64,000 nucleotides of DNA from NCBI RefSeq assembly GCF_014634745.1, contig NZ_BMBP01000001.1, forward strand, positions 62,001 through 126,000, given 5' to 3'. The DNA is from Leuconostoc pseudomesenteroides KCTC 3652. GTDB lineage: Bacteria; Bacillota; Bacilli; Lactobacillales; Lactobacillaceae. Within the stretch, counting starts at the first letter, position 1, and each line of letters opens with the position of its first letter. The notes beneath the pieces are model-generated. The model saw only the letters and a list, made by a program, of their open reading frames with translations, made no database searches and was not told the origin of the DNA. The position numbers and the translations under genes are program-made. Shown in pieces: positions 1-8,124 of this stretch.

Positions 1-793
1 CATCTCTGGTTGGATTAATACCAACGTTTTTGAGGATTATGTCTGAATTGGGCGTAATTAGACCCGCCACCATGAAAAACGCCGCACTTGAAATATCGCT
101 CGGCACGATGACGTTTTGCCCGAATAACTCTGGTTGTTTTGTCACTTCAATAACACCATTTTTACTGTTAATTACACCACCAAATTGTTTTAACATTCGC
201 TCTGTGTGGTCACGAGTTGGCAACTTTTCAATCACTCTAGTCACACCGTCAGCCTGCATCCCCGCAAGTAATATAGCACTTTTTACTTGCGCAGAAGCAA
301 CTGGCATTTCGTAAGTTATCCCTTTTAATGTCTTATTCGCATGAAGTGTAGCTGGCAAAGTGCCATTCTCAGCTAACTCGATGTTGGCATCCATTTGTAG
401 TAGAGGGGTTGCGACGCGCTTCATAGGTCGCTGACTAAGCGACTCATCTCCAAATAATTGGATATCAAAAGGCTGGCGGCTGAGTAATCCCATTAACAAT
501 CGTGTTGATGTCCCCGAGTTTCCCATATCAAGTGGTTGTTTTGGTGCCTTAAATTGATTAATTCCTCTTCCAACAACATGCAATTGTCGACCATTTTGTG
601 TAATCGAAACGCCCAAATCTTGAAAAGCCCTCATTGTATGCATGACATCATCGGATGGCAAGAAATTTTCAATCTTTGTTTCACCAGTGGCAATTGCGCC
701 AAACATCAACGCGCGATGAGAGATAGATTTATCACCAGGCACGGTAATTTCACCATGAAGGCCAGATTTAGGGGCTTGTGTCAATTTAATCAT
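1..793 (-). CDS. aroA: 3-phosphoshikimate 1-carboxyvinyltransferase (EPSP synthase), 3' end cut off
   Basis: EPSP synthase joins shikimate-3-phosphate and phosphoenolpyruvate, the sixth step of the shikimate pathway, in the cytosol. The window holds the first 264 codons of a protein that is usually about 430 residues; the rest lies beyond position 1. The start at 793 has a GGAG ribosome site 8 bases upstream. Reading inwards I see the N-terminal GDKSISHR motif, whose lysine and arginine bind substrate, then GNSGTSTRLLMG, SAQVKSAILLAG and TRDHTERML, all hallmarks of the family. It starts 46 bases after aroC ends and is the last aro gene visible in the operon that begins at tkt. Identity is secure. 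Confidence 0.96.
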   Translation of the reverse strand, partial: MIKLTQAPKSGLHGEITVPGDKSISHRALMFGAIATGETKIENFLPSDDVMHTMRAFQDLGVSITQNGRQLHVVGRGINQFKAPKQPLDMGNSGTSTRLLMGLLSRQPFDIQLFGDESLSQRPMKRVATPLLQMDANIELAENGTLPATLHANKTLKGITYEMPVASAQVKSAILLAGMQADGVTRVIEKLPTRDHTERMLKQFGGVINSKNGVIEVTKQPELFGQNVIVPSDISSAAFFMVAGLITPNSDIILKNVGINPTRD

Positions 794-839
794 TATTATG
801 TCTCCAATTTTTATGTACGCGGTGAGACCCGCTTATTTT

Positions 840-2018
840 TTAAAATGTTCTAATTTCGTCACGATAGCGTTCAACTTGTTCTTTCATTCGATCAATATTA
901 TCTGCGTCAAATTTGTCTAACACCGCTTTGGCCAATTCAATAGCAACCATCGCCTCGGCAATAACTGCAGCAGCTGTCACGGCCGTCGTATCTGAACGTT
1001 CAATTGACGCTTTATGGTTTTGATGTGTATCAATGTCAACTGATTGCATAGGACGATAGAGTGTTGGAATTGGTTTCACCACACCTCGCACAACAATCGC
1101 CTCACCAGTCGTCATCCCCCCTTCAAAACCACCAAGATTATCAGAACCACGATAGAAACCACACTTTTCATCCCAAAAAATTTCATCCATAACTTGGTCA
1201 CCAAATTTTTCAGCATTATCAAAACCACCACCAAATTGAACACCTTTAAAGGCATTTATGCCAACAATTGCGCGCGCAATTTTAGCATCTAATTTGGTGT
1301 CAGCCGATACATATGATCCTAAGCCGACTGGCATGCCAGTGGCCATCACCTGAACCTGACCACCCACCGTGTTAGCGTTCCGTTTCGTTTGATCGATTAC
1401 TTCGCGAATCGCTGCGTCGGCCTCAGCAGATAACGCTCGTGTTGGAAAGCTCTCTGTCACTAAACGTAATTCGTTTAAATCATGGTACTTTGTTAGGTCA
1501 TTCAAATTCGATTTCGCAGGTCCAACATTAACCACAAAGCCATGAACATCGACACCAATTTCTGATAGTAACTTTTTTGCGACTGCACCTACTGCGACTC
1601 GCATTGTTGTTTCTCTGGCCGATGATCGTTCTAATACATTACGCAAATCATCATGATGACGATACTTCATGCCACCGACCAAATCAGCATGACCAGGACG
1701 TGGACGTAAAACTTTTCGCAGTGTATTTTCTGATGTTGCTAGATCATCTGGCGCCATAATTTTGGACCAATTATTATGGTCGTCGTTATGAACGTTTAAT
1801 GTAATTGGCGAACCTAAGGTCAGTTGATGGCGAACACCAGTGAGAAAAGTAACGGTGTCTGTTTCAATTTTTTGTCGTTCACCACGACCATATCCCTGTT
1901 GGCGGCGCGCCAGTTGCTCATCAATATCAGCTTGTGTAATATGTAATCCAGCCGGAATACCTTCAATGACGGCAATTTCTTCCGGTCCATGGCTTTCGCC
2001 AGCAGTTGTATAACGCAT
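840..2018 (-). CDS. aroC: Chorismate synthase
   Basis: Converts EPSP to chorismate, the branch point to Phe, Tyr, Trp and folate, using reduced FMN without net redox change. The 392 residues match the family length. Diagnostic motifs are AGESHG at the N-terminus, the RRQQGYGRG segment, RPGHADL with the flavin-site histidine, and RSSARETT. A GGAG ribosome site lies inside the end of aroB, and only one base separates the aroB stop from this start, so the two are probably translationally coupled. Part of the tkt-aroE-aroF-aroB-aroC-aroA operon under the leader-peptide attenuator at 6869-7085. Confidence 0.97.
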   Translation of the reverse strand: MRYTTAGESHGPEEIAVIEGIPAGLHITQADIDEQLARRQQGYGRGERQKIETDTVTFLTGVRHQLTLGSPITLNVHNDDHNNWSKIMAPDDLATSENTLRKVLRPRPGHADLVGGMKYRHHDDLRNVLERSSARETTMRVAVGAVAKKLLSEIGVDVHGFVVNVGPAKSNLNDLTKYHDLNELRLVTESFPTRALSAEADAAIREVIDQTKRNANTVGGQVQVMATGMPVGLGSYVSADTKLDAKIARAIVGINAFKGVQFGGGFDNAEKFGDQVMDEIFWDEKCGFYRGSDNLGGFEGGMTTGEAIVVRGVVKPIPTLYRPMQSVDIDTHQNHKASIERSDTTAVTAAAVIAEAMVAIELAKAVLDKFDADNIDRMKEQVERYRDEIRTF

Positions 2019-2019
2019 A

Positions 2020-3084
2020 TTAATTCTCCATAAATGCCGGCATATCGGCTATATTCTTCTTAACAATAATTGGTTCACCAATATTAGCAAGTGCAACTAA
2101 ATTTAACACACCGCCATGATTTTTTTTATCGTTCACTAGATGTTTGAAAAAATTAGGTGTGCCAATCAACGGTGAAGTTGTCGGTAATCCAACTGCTTTC
2201 AAACGATCACGCAATGAATCAGTCACGCCACTGGGGGTTATTCCGTCGCGCTCAAAGCGTTGACTAATTTCAATCATACCAATAGCTACTGCTTCACCAT
2301 GACGGAGTTGACCGTGTGCCAGTAACTCAATCGCATGCCCTAACGTATGACCAAAATTCAAAAACTGACGTTGCCCAGATTCTTTTTCATCAGCCATTAC
2401 CACTGATGCTTTGTAAGTAATTGCTCTCTCAGACAAAATCTGTGCTTGATCACGTATGTCAGAAACACCCTTGATTGTACCGGTCAATTGATAAAAATCG
2501 CCACCAGACAGCGCTGATGTTTTGACCACTTCCCCATATCCTTCGACTAAATCACGATCAGACAACGTGTCCAAATAAGTCGCATCAACTAATACAAGAT
2601 CTGGCTGGTAAAATGATCCCACAATATTTTTTGTGTCACCTAAATTAACAGCTGTTTTGCCACCAACAGACGAATCAACTTGCGCGGTGAGCGATGTGGC
2701 AATTTGTACAAAGGCAATGCCTCGCATATATAAGGAAGCGACCACACCACCCAAATCACCAATGACACCACCGCCCAGAGCAATGACACCATCGCCACGT
2801 GTGAAGCCTGCCGAAGCCATTTTTGAAATCAATTCACCAACAGCAGGCAATGATTTTGATGATTCTCCAGCTGGAACAGTCAGCGACAATACTTCATAAC
2901 CTGCAGAACGTAATTGCGTTTCAGTGTCTGATAAGTAAAGCGGTCCAACATTACTATCTGTCAGCAATGCTATTTTACGTTTGCTCCAAACTTGACTCAA
3001 TTCTTCACCAATGTGCTTGTGTAGTTGTTTATCAATCTTAACTTTGTAAGTTTTTGTTGCTAATTCAACAATTACTTGACTCAT
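2020..3084 (-). CDS. aroB: 3-dehydroquinate synthase
   Basis: Cyclises DAHP to 3-dehydroquinate, the second step of the shikimate pathway; NAD- and divalent-metal-dependent. The 354 residues are normal for the family. Visible motifs are the dinucleotide-binding GGGVIGDLGGVVAS, the AQVDSSVGGKTAVN active-site segment, and the metal-ligand regions LRHGEAVAIGM and NFGHTLGHAIE. The ATG overlaps the aroF stop by four bases, which indicates translational coupling within the aro operon. Nothing unusual. Confidence 0.97.
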   Translation of the reverse strand: MSQVIVELATKTYKVKIDKQLHKHIGEELSQVWSKRKIALLTDSNVGPLYLSDTETQLRSAGYEVLSLTVPAGESSKSLPAVGELISKMASAGFTRGDGVIALGGGVIGDLGGVVASLYMRGIAFVQIATSLTAQVDSSVGGKTAVNLGDTKNIVGSFYQPDLVLVDATYLDTLSDRDLVEGYGEVVKTSALSGGDFYQLTGTIKGVSDIRDQAQILSERAITYKASVVMADEKESGQRQFLNFGHTLGHAIELLAHGQLRHGEAVAIGMIEISQRFERDGITPSGVTDSLRDRLKAVGLPTTSPLIGTPNFFKHLVNDKKNHGGVLNLVALANIGEPIIVKKNIADMPAFMEN

Positions 3085-4073
3085 TTAATTGCCTCCCGAA
3101 TTTGACGTATCTTGTCTGCTAACAGTTTAAATTCATCCGGCGTCAAAGCTTGCGCCCCATCAACAAAGGCATGTGCAGGATCATCATGAATTTCTGTCAT
3201 AAGGCCTTGTGCGCCTGCTGCCACAGCAGCTAATGCTAGAGGTGCCACAAATTTAGAGACACCAGCCGCATGAGAAGCATCAGCTACAACAGGATAGTGC
3301 GTCAACGATTGCAAAACAGGAATTGCAGATACGTCTAAGGTATTGCGTGTGTATTTATTATCATAGGTACGGATACCACGCTCCATCAAGATAATTTGAT
3401 CATTGCCACCTGCAGCAATGTATTCTGCAGCGTTTAACAAATCGTCAATCGTAGCTGACATACCACGTTTTAAGACAACTGGTTTCTGCTTCTTTCCTAA
3501 TGCTTTCAACAATGCAAAGTTTTGCATATTGCGTGTACCAACTTGGAAAATATCAGTATATGAATCTACCAAATCAACATCTCGGGTATCTAAAATCTCG
3601 GTCACCATATCCATCTCGAGGGCATCAGCGGCCGCGCGATGGGCTTTCAACCCTGCTTCACCATTACCTTGGAAAGAATATGGCGAGGTTCTAGGTTTAA
3701 ATGCACCACCGCGTAGCACGGTAGCCCCAGCTGCTTTAACTGCTTTTCCCATCGCCTCAACGTGAGCTGGAGACTCAATTGAATCAGGTCCTGCCATGAA
3801 TGTGAAATGTTGTCCACCAATGACACTGTGAGGTGTTTTAATGATTGTATCTTCGGGATGAAAGTCACGTGACGACTTAATTGCTGAATGATGGTTGGTA
3901 ATAATCTCCACAATTTCTGATTTTACCTCCTGTAACTCAGTTTCAGGTAAAGTCTTGACACCTGCTAAAGCAACACGGTTATCATGAACAAACACTGGTT
4001 TAATTGGATTTTGATGATCTAACACCTGAGCAATATGTTGAGCAGCTACTGTTGATTTTGCAATAATTATCAT
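3081..4073 (-). CDS. aroF: 3-deoxy-7-phosphoheptulonate (DAHP) synthase, type I-beta, with a Cys-to-Asp change at a metal-ligand position
   Basis: Condenses erythrose-4-phosphate with phosphoenolpyruvate, the committed step of aromatic synthesis. The 330-residue protein has an N-terminal ferredoxin-like regulatory domain (about residues 1-75) and a C-terminal TIM barrel, as in the Thermotoga enzyme. Of the four metal ligands known for type I-beta enzymes, His268 (VVADASHAAG), Glu294 (LMTEIH) and Asp305 (FVDGAQ) are present. The usual cysteine of the GPCSVE motif is Asp97 here (AGPDSIES). The codon is GAT and reads unambiguously. It lies 31 bases after aroE and is coupled to aroB. The N-terminal domain suggests allosteric feedback in addition to attenuation; this is an inference from the family. 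Confidence 0.95.
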   Translation of the reverse strand: MIIIAKSTVAAQHIAQVLDHQNPIKPVFVHDNRVALAGVKTLPETELQEVKSEIVEIITNHHSAIKSSRDFHPEDTIIKTPHSVIGGQHFTFMAGPDSIESPAHVEAMGKAVKAAGATVLRGGAFKPRTSPYSFQGNGEAGLKAHRAAADALEMDMVTEILDTRDVDLVDSYTDIFQVGTRNMQNFALLKALGKKQKPVVLKRGMSATIDDLLNAAEYIAAGGNDQIILMERGIRTYDNKYTRNTLDVSAIPVLQSLTHYPVVADASHAAGVSKFVAPLALAAVAAGAQGLMTEIHDDPAHAFVDGAQALTPDEFKLLADKIRQIREAIK

Positions 4074-4104
4074 GTTTTATTCTCCACTTTTTATAATAAT
4101 GTTT

Positions 4105-4929
4105 TTAAGATGTAATGGCTTTTGCCATTAAGAGGCGATCGGCTGGCTGGTCAAACCAATATTCAAAACTTAGTGCGCCTTGATTAACTAACATCGGTAT
4201 GCCATTCATCGTTAGTAATCCTCGTTGTGACGCTGATTTTAAAAGAACAGTCTGCTGATTGCGGTAAATGATGTCAACTACCAGACTATGCAAAGGCATG
4301 AGTGATAATTGATAATCTGTCAGCAAAGTTCGCGCATCATTCATGCCAACAGTTGTTGCATTGACCAACATATCTGTTTGAAGTAATGCTTGCGTTAAAG
4401 CCTGATTGTCAGCCAAATCTTCCAAGTGTCCGATGCCTTGACTCAAATAGGCAATTTCAGTCTCGCGTTGCGACCAATTTTGATGCGCACGATTGAAAAC
4501 AGATATATTTCTAACCCCATACTCTCGTGCACTGGCAATAATGGCACGAGCAGCACCACCAGTACCGATGACTACAATATTTTCTTTAGGCTGTTGACGC
4601 TTAATACTTTGCCAAAAACCATCACCATCAGTATTTGTGCCCACTAGTCTGTTTTTTATACGTTTCACGGTATTAACAGCCTGTAATCTTTGTGCCAACG
4701 GTGAAATATCATCCAAGTAGTTGATAATTTGATTTTTATATGGCGTTGAAACATTAAAGCCATTGATTTGTAACGTTTTTAAACCAACAATCGCCTGCTC
4801 AAATAATTGTGGTGCTACATCAAACGCTTGGTAATAGGCATCAATATGAGCTGCATTTATCATTTTATTTTGCATTTTTGGTGATAATGAGTGTCCTGCT
4901 GGATAAGCCAATAAACCATATAAAGTCAT
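4105..4929 (-). CDS. aroE: Shikimate dehydrogenase
   Basis: Reduces 3-dehydroshikimate to shikimate with NADPH. The 274 residues fit the AroE family. Motifs: the shikimate-binding AGHSLSPKMQN near the N-terminus, GFNVSTPYK with the catalytic lysine, AVNTV, GTNTDGDGF, and the Rossmann VVIGTGGAARAI. The start overlaps the transketolase stop by four bases (positions 4926-4929), so it is co-translated with tkt. No 3-dehydroquinate dehydratase (aroD) is seen among the visible genes; it may lie beyond the left edge or elsewhere. Confidence 0.96.
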   Translation of the reverse strand: MTLYGLLAYPAGHSLSPKMQNKMINAAHIDAYYQAFDVAPQLFEQAIVGLKTLQINGFNVSTPYKNQIINYLDDISPLAQRLQAVNTVKRIKNRLVGTNTDGDGFWQSIKRQQPKENIVVIGTGGAARAIIASAREYGVRNISVFNRAHQNWSQRETEIAYLSQGIGHLEDLADNQALTQALLQTDMLVNATTVGMNDARTLLTDYQLSLMPLHSLVVDIIYRNQQTVLLKSASQRGLLTMNGIPMLVNQGALSFEYWFDQPADRLLMAKAITS

Positions 4930-6851
4930 TTTACGTCCTCAATAATTCGTGCACTGATTGCGTGAGCGTCAAATCCCAATTCGCGTAACGCAATGTCTGG
5001 TGCAGCGCTCATACCAAAATCATCAAGCCCAAAAATCAGCCCATTATCCTGCGCAATTTCACGCCACCCCAGACAAGTTCCTGCCTCTATTATGACATTT
5101 TTTGCAGTATATTCGTCGACAATGTTATTTCTTTTAGATTTTTCTAATGACTGAAATTTCCTTAAATTGGGCATACTGATGACATTTGCAGGAAATGGCA
5201 ATAATTCTTTGACTTTTATGGCAATTTGAACTTCTGATCCCGTAGCTATCAAATTGATTTTGGCCTGTTCGTTATGAATAATTTCTGATGCGCCATATTT
5301 CTGAGCATTACTGGCTTGTACTTCATTACCTTGGGTGCCTAAATTACCACGACTCAAAATCAAGATTGTTGGTTTGTCAATTGAAGTCAAAGCTTGTTGC
5401 CAAGCTAATGCTATTTCATTGGCCGTCCCTGGTCGAAGAACCTCGACATTTGGAATAGAACGTAACGCCATTAGTTGTTCGACAGGTTGATGTGTGGGAC
5501 CGTCCTCGCCAACCGTTATGCTATCATGAGTGAAAACATAAATCACAGGTACTTTTTGAAGTGCACTCAATCTGATTGCGGCTTTCATATAATCAGAAAA
5601 AGCTAAAAATGTTGCGCCAAATATTTTTGTGCCACCATGTAACGCAATACCATTCATCACTGCACCCATCGCAAACTCCCGAACACCAAACGCAATATTA
5701 CGACCGGCACGATTTTGTGCATTAAACAAATCTGCTCCAACAATTTCAGCGTTCGTGGAAGCGACTAAATCAGCTGAACCGCCCCACAAATTGGGTAGTT
5801 GTTGCGCAAATTTTTGCAAAATATGCTTAGAAATTTTACGACCAGCTTGTTGTTTCAAATCATCAACAATTGTTGGTACTTTTAATTTATTAGTTGCTGT
5901 TGTCGCCTCATAAGCTTGCATGGCCGAAAGAGATGGTTGTTTCTCTCGATTTAAACGTCGCATTATTCTGTCTTTCATATCAGCCAGTAGGTTAGCTGGT
6001 ACGTTAAAGTTATCAATGTCCACATTCAAATTATGAGCCAAATCCAGCAATTCACTTGATTTAAGCGGTGTGCCGTGCGCTTTATTGGAACCAGCAAATG
6101 GTCCAAAATCACCAATAACTGTCTGAACTGCAATTAAGGACGGTTTGTCACTTTTTTTTGCCATTTCAATTGCGTCATGGATTGCGTTTAAATCATTGCC
6201 ATCATCAACTAGTAACGTTTGCCAACCATAGCTTTGAAAGCGGACAATGTTATCAGTCACATCAGCACGGTTTTTTGGTCCATCTAAGCTGACGTTATTG
6301 TCATCGTACAAAACAATTAAGCGTTCTAACTGTTGTTGTCCGGCTAGTGACGCTGCTTCATGACTAACACCCTCCATCAAATCACCATCACCAACCAAAG
6401 CATAAGTATAATGATTAATTACCTCAGGGTGATTAGCCCGCAAATGTTCCTCCGCCATCGCCATGCCAACGGCCATTCCAAGACCTTGCCCCAAGGGACC
6501 AGTTGTTGCTTCCACACCTGGCGTTAGGCCAACTTCTGGATGCCCCGGAGTTATTGAATAAGGTTGCCTAAAATCTTGAAGATCATCACTAGAAATATTA
6601 AAACCGGCGACATGCAGGGTTGCATACAGTAATGCGGCACCATGTCCAGCAGAGAGGACAAAACGATCTCGATTAATCATCTTCGGATTCTGTGGATTAA
6701 TGACGAGTTGATTAGCATACAATTCATATAAAATAGGTGCTGCTCCAAGCGCTATACCAGGGTGCCCTGATCCAGCCTTACTAATCATTTGATTAGACAA
6801 TAGCCGTAGCATGTTAATTGTCTGCGTTTCGATGCTATTATTTGTTGTCAT
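4926..6851 (-). CDS. tkt: Transketolase, first structural gene of the aro operon
   Basis: Thiamine-diphosphate enzyme moving two-carbon units between sugar phosphates. The reading frame is open further upstream, but the start at 6851 (MTTNNSIET) is chosen because GGAG precedes it and because the upstream part runs through the attenuator hairpin; this gives 641 residues. Family signs are the SGHPG segment, the ThDP-binding GDGDLMEG, and the pyrimidine-domain HDSITVGEDGPTHQPVEQL. It overlaps aroE by four bases. Its position at the head of an aro operon suggests its main job here is to supply erythrose-4-phosphate to AroF in an organism that runs the phosphoketolase pathway. That role is inference. 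Confidence 0.94.
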   Translation of the reverse strand: MTTNNSIETQTINMLRLLSNQMISKAGSGHPGIALGAAPILYELYANQLVINPQNPKMINRDRFVLSAGHGAALLYATLHVAGFNISSDDLQDFRQPYSITPGHPEVGLTPGVEATTGPLGQGLGMAVGMAMAEEHLRANHPEVINHYTYALVGDGDLMEGVSHEAASLAGQQQLERLIVLYDDNNVSLDGPKNRADVTDNIVRFQSYGWQTLLVDDGNDLNAIHDAIEMAKKSDKPSLIAVQTVIGDFGPFAGSNKAHGTPLKSSELLDLAHNLNVDIDNFNVPANLLADMKDRIMRRLNREKQPSLSAMQAYEATTATNKLKVPTIVDDLKQQAGRKISKHILQKFAQQLPNLWGGSADLVASTNAEIVGADLFNAQNRAGRNIAFGVREFAMGAVMNGIALHGGTKIFGATFLAFSDYMKAAIRLSALQKVPVIYVFTHDSITVGEDGPTHQPVEQLMALRSIPNVEVLRPGTANEIALAWQQALTSIDKPTILILSRGNLGTQGNEVQASNAQKYGASEIIHNEQAKINLIATGSEVQIAIKVKELLPFPANVISMPNLRKFQSLEKSKRNNIVDEYTAKNVIIEAGTCLGWREIAQDNGLIFGLDDFGMSAAPDIALRELGFDAHAISARIIEDVK

Positions 6852-6868
6852 ATTATTCTCCGTATTAT

Positions 6869-6906
6869 AAAAAACCGAACTAAGTGCATAACACTTAGTT
6901 CGGTTT
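6869..6906 (-). terminator. Intrinsic terminator of the aro attenuator
   Basis: On the minus strand the arms at 6906-6892 and 6886-6872 form a perfect 15-bp stem (AAACCGAACTAAGTG with its complement) with a 5-base loop, followed by a run of six U at 6874-6869. It sits only about 18 bases before the tkt start, so it can only act as an attenuator that stops transcription before the operon. Its 5' arm can pair instead with an upstream segment (6941-6949), which would prevent termination. Confidence 0.9.
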
Positions 6907-6937
6907 AACAGAAAATTCATTATCTGAAAAATAGAAC

Positions 6938-7047
6938 GTCACTAAGTGTTTATTACAACTTAGTGACTCAACCTTCAAAAGCTTCTGGTCGCTAAGTGCG
7001 TCGTTCCCGACACACTTGGCGTGCGACGGGTTTACATAAACCAGAAG
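6938..7047 (-). promoter_or_regulatory. Alternative hairpin cascade of the aro attenuator
   Basis: Reading the minus strand, hairpin 1 spans 7047-6982. It has an outer stem CTTCTG/CAGAAG (7047-7042 with 6987-6982), a GTCGC/GCGAC stem, and an inner 10-bp stem (7017-7008 with 7003-6994) with a GGAA loop. Hairpin 2 is a perfect 10-bp stem (6967-6958 with 6947-6938). The terminator is hairpin 3. Alternative pairings exist: 6997-6992 with 6963-6958, extended by 6991-6987 with 6973-6969; and 6949-6941 with 6899-6891 (9 bp, perfect). The last pairing excludes the terminator. This A:B, C:D, E:F versus B:C, D:E scheme resembles the enterobacterial his and leu attenuators. The outer arm of hairpin 1 lies within the aromatic codons of the leader peptide. 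The pairings are seen; the switching order is inferred. Confidence 0.8.
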
Positions 7048-7085
7048 TAAAAATAGCTATTGTTTTTTAAGATTGTATTGTTCAT
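7032..7085 (-). CDS. Aromatic-rich leader peptide (17 aa) of the tkt-aro operon
   Basis: The sequence encodes MNNTILKNNSYFYFWFM followed by TAA. Residues 11-16 are Tyr-Phe-Tyr-Phe-Trp-Phe, so all three aromatic amino acids are sampled in six consecutive codons just before the stop. An AAAGG...AGGA ribosome site precedes the ATG, about 25 bases after the predicted transcription start. The codons for F14 and W15 form the outer arm of attenuator hairpin 1. A ribosome stalled by shortage of any charged aromatic tRNA would therefore alter folding and could allow readthrough into tkt. Attenuation is inferred from layout and composition; there is no direct evidence of translation here. Confidence 0.85.
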   Translation of the reverse strand: MNNTILKNNSYFYFWFM

Positions 7086-7116
7086 TTTTCCTAACCTTTA
7101 ATATTTGATGTTATTT

Positions 7117-7145
7117 ATCATAACGGAATTTAATATAATTGTCAA
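7117..7145 (-). promoter_or_regulatory. Promoter of the leader-tkt-aro operon
   Basis: TTGACA at 7145-7140 and TATGAT at 7122-7117 with an ideal 17-base spacer, predicting a start near 7110. It is the only strong sigma-A promoter seen between galM-like and tkt. Confidence 0.85.
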
Positions 7146-7205
7146 TAACTAATTAAATTCTCATAAAAAATAAATTAACTCTACCTGCTAAAACGTCTTG
7201 ATTTT

Positions 7206-8084
7206 TTAAAAGAATTGTAGACTGTAGGTGCCTTCAAACGTGTCACCTGCTGCCAAAACATTAACGCCAAACTTTTCTTTGAAGTTACCACTAGCGTCAA
7301 CAGTATCAGCAATACCCCACCATGGTTCAAGTGCAATAAACGGTGCTTGTTTGCCGGCTGGTGTCCATACACCAATATACTGTGCATTATCCAAAACCAT
7401 GCGTAAACCATGCTGATTAGCCAATCGCGCTAACAAAAATGATGTTTTCTGACGATCTAGCTTCAAAATAATCGCATCATCATGATAATCCTCTTGTCGT
7501 AAACGAAGCGGAATACTTGCATTAAACGGCGTTGGATTATTAGGATTTGAATATGGTCCCACAAGTCGAACACGATCATATGTGACTTCCGGCTCAATTG
7601 ACAAATAATAGTCAGAAAATTTACCCCCATCAAGTGGTAAATTGAAAGCTGGATGCCCACCAACACTGAAGAACAACGATTCCTCAGTGTCTGGATTGTG
7701 CACAATATAAGCAACATGTAATGTATCATCATCGCTTAATTCATAGCTAATATCTAACTGAAACTTAAAAGGGAAGACACGATGTGTTGTTTCCGTATCT
7801 ACAATCCGGAAAACAACTTTATTCTCGCTTTGCTCAACAACGTCAAACACCATGTTACGGGCAAAACCGTGCTGATTCATGTAATAAGTTTCACCTGCCA
7901 CTTTAAATTGATCGCCACGCAGGCGACCAACAATTGGAAATAAATTAGAAGCGTGACGACCCCAATATTTAGGATCAGCAATCCAAATATATTCCAACTC
8001 AGCATCTTTATGCCAAACACTAGTTAGTTCGGCACCTTCTTCATTGATTTTTACAATTAGGTTTTTATTTTCAAGAGTTATCAT
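7206..8084 (-). CDS. Aldose 1-epimerase family protein, LacX type
   Basis: Probable mutarotase acting on hexoses or hexose phosphates. The start at 8084 (MITLENKNLI) gives 292 residues, the usual LacX-type length; the open frame upstream overlaps xerC and does not resemble the family. Typical features are the N-terminal EGAELTSVWHKD segment, YWGRHASNLFPIVGRLRGD, NQHGFAR with the active-site histidine region, and GGHPAFNLPL. It lies 41 bases after xerC, possibly in the same transcript. I cannot tell the substrate from sequence; adjacency to the aro operon gives no hint because that operon has its own promoter. Confidence 0.88.
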   Translation of the reverse strand: MITLENKNLIVKINEEGAELTSVWHKDAELEYIWIADPKYWGRHASNLFPIVGRLRGDQFKVAGETYYMNQHGFARNMVFDVVEQSENKVVFRIVDTETTHRVFPFKFQLDISYELSDDDTLHVAYIVHNPDTEESLFFSVGGHPAFNLPLDGGKFSDYYLSIEPEVTYDRVRLVGPYSNPNNPTPFNASIPLRLRQEDYHDDAIILKLDRQKTSFLLARLANQHGLRMVLDNAQYIGVWTPAGKQAPFIALEPWWGIADTVDASGNFKEKFGVNVLAAGDTFEGTYSLQFF

Positions 8085-8124
8085 AACTATAATTCTACCT
8101 TGTTTTTTGTCATTTGTGAAGCGT

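Noticed and set aside
2633-2899. Antisense open frames inside aroB and many other genes
   Set aside because: These mirror the codon structure of well-identified genes and lack their own ribosome sites.
6852-6920. Upstream extension of transketolase (23 extra codons)
   Set aside because: The extension is the attenuator terminator hairpin itself; the GGAG site supports ATG 6851.
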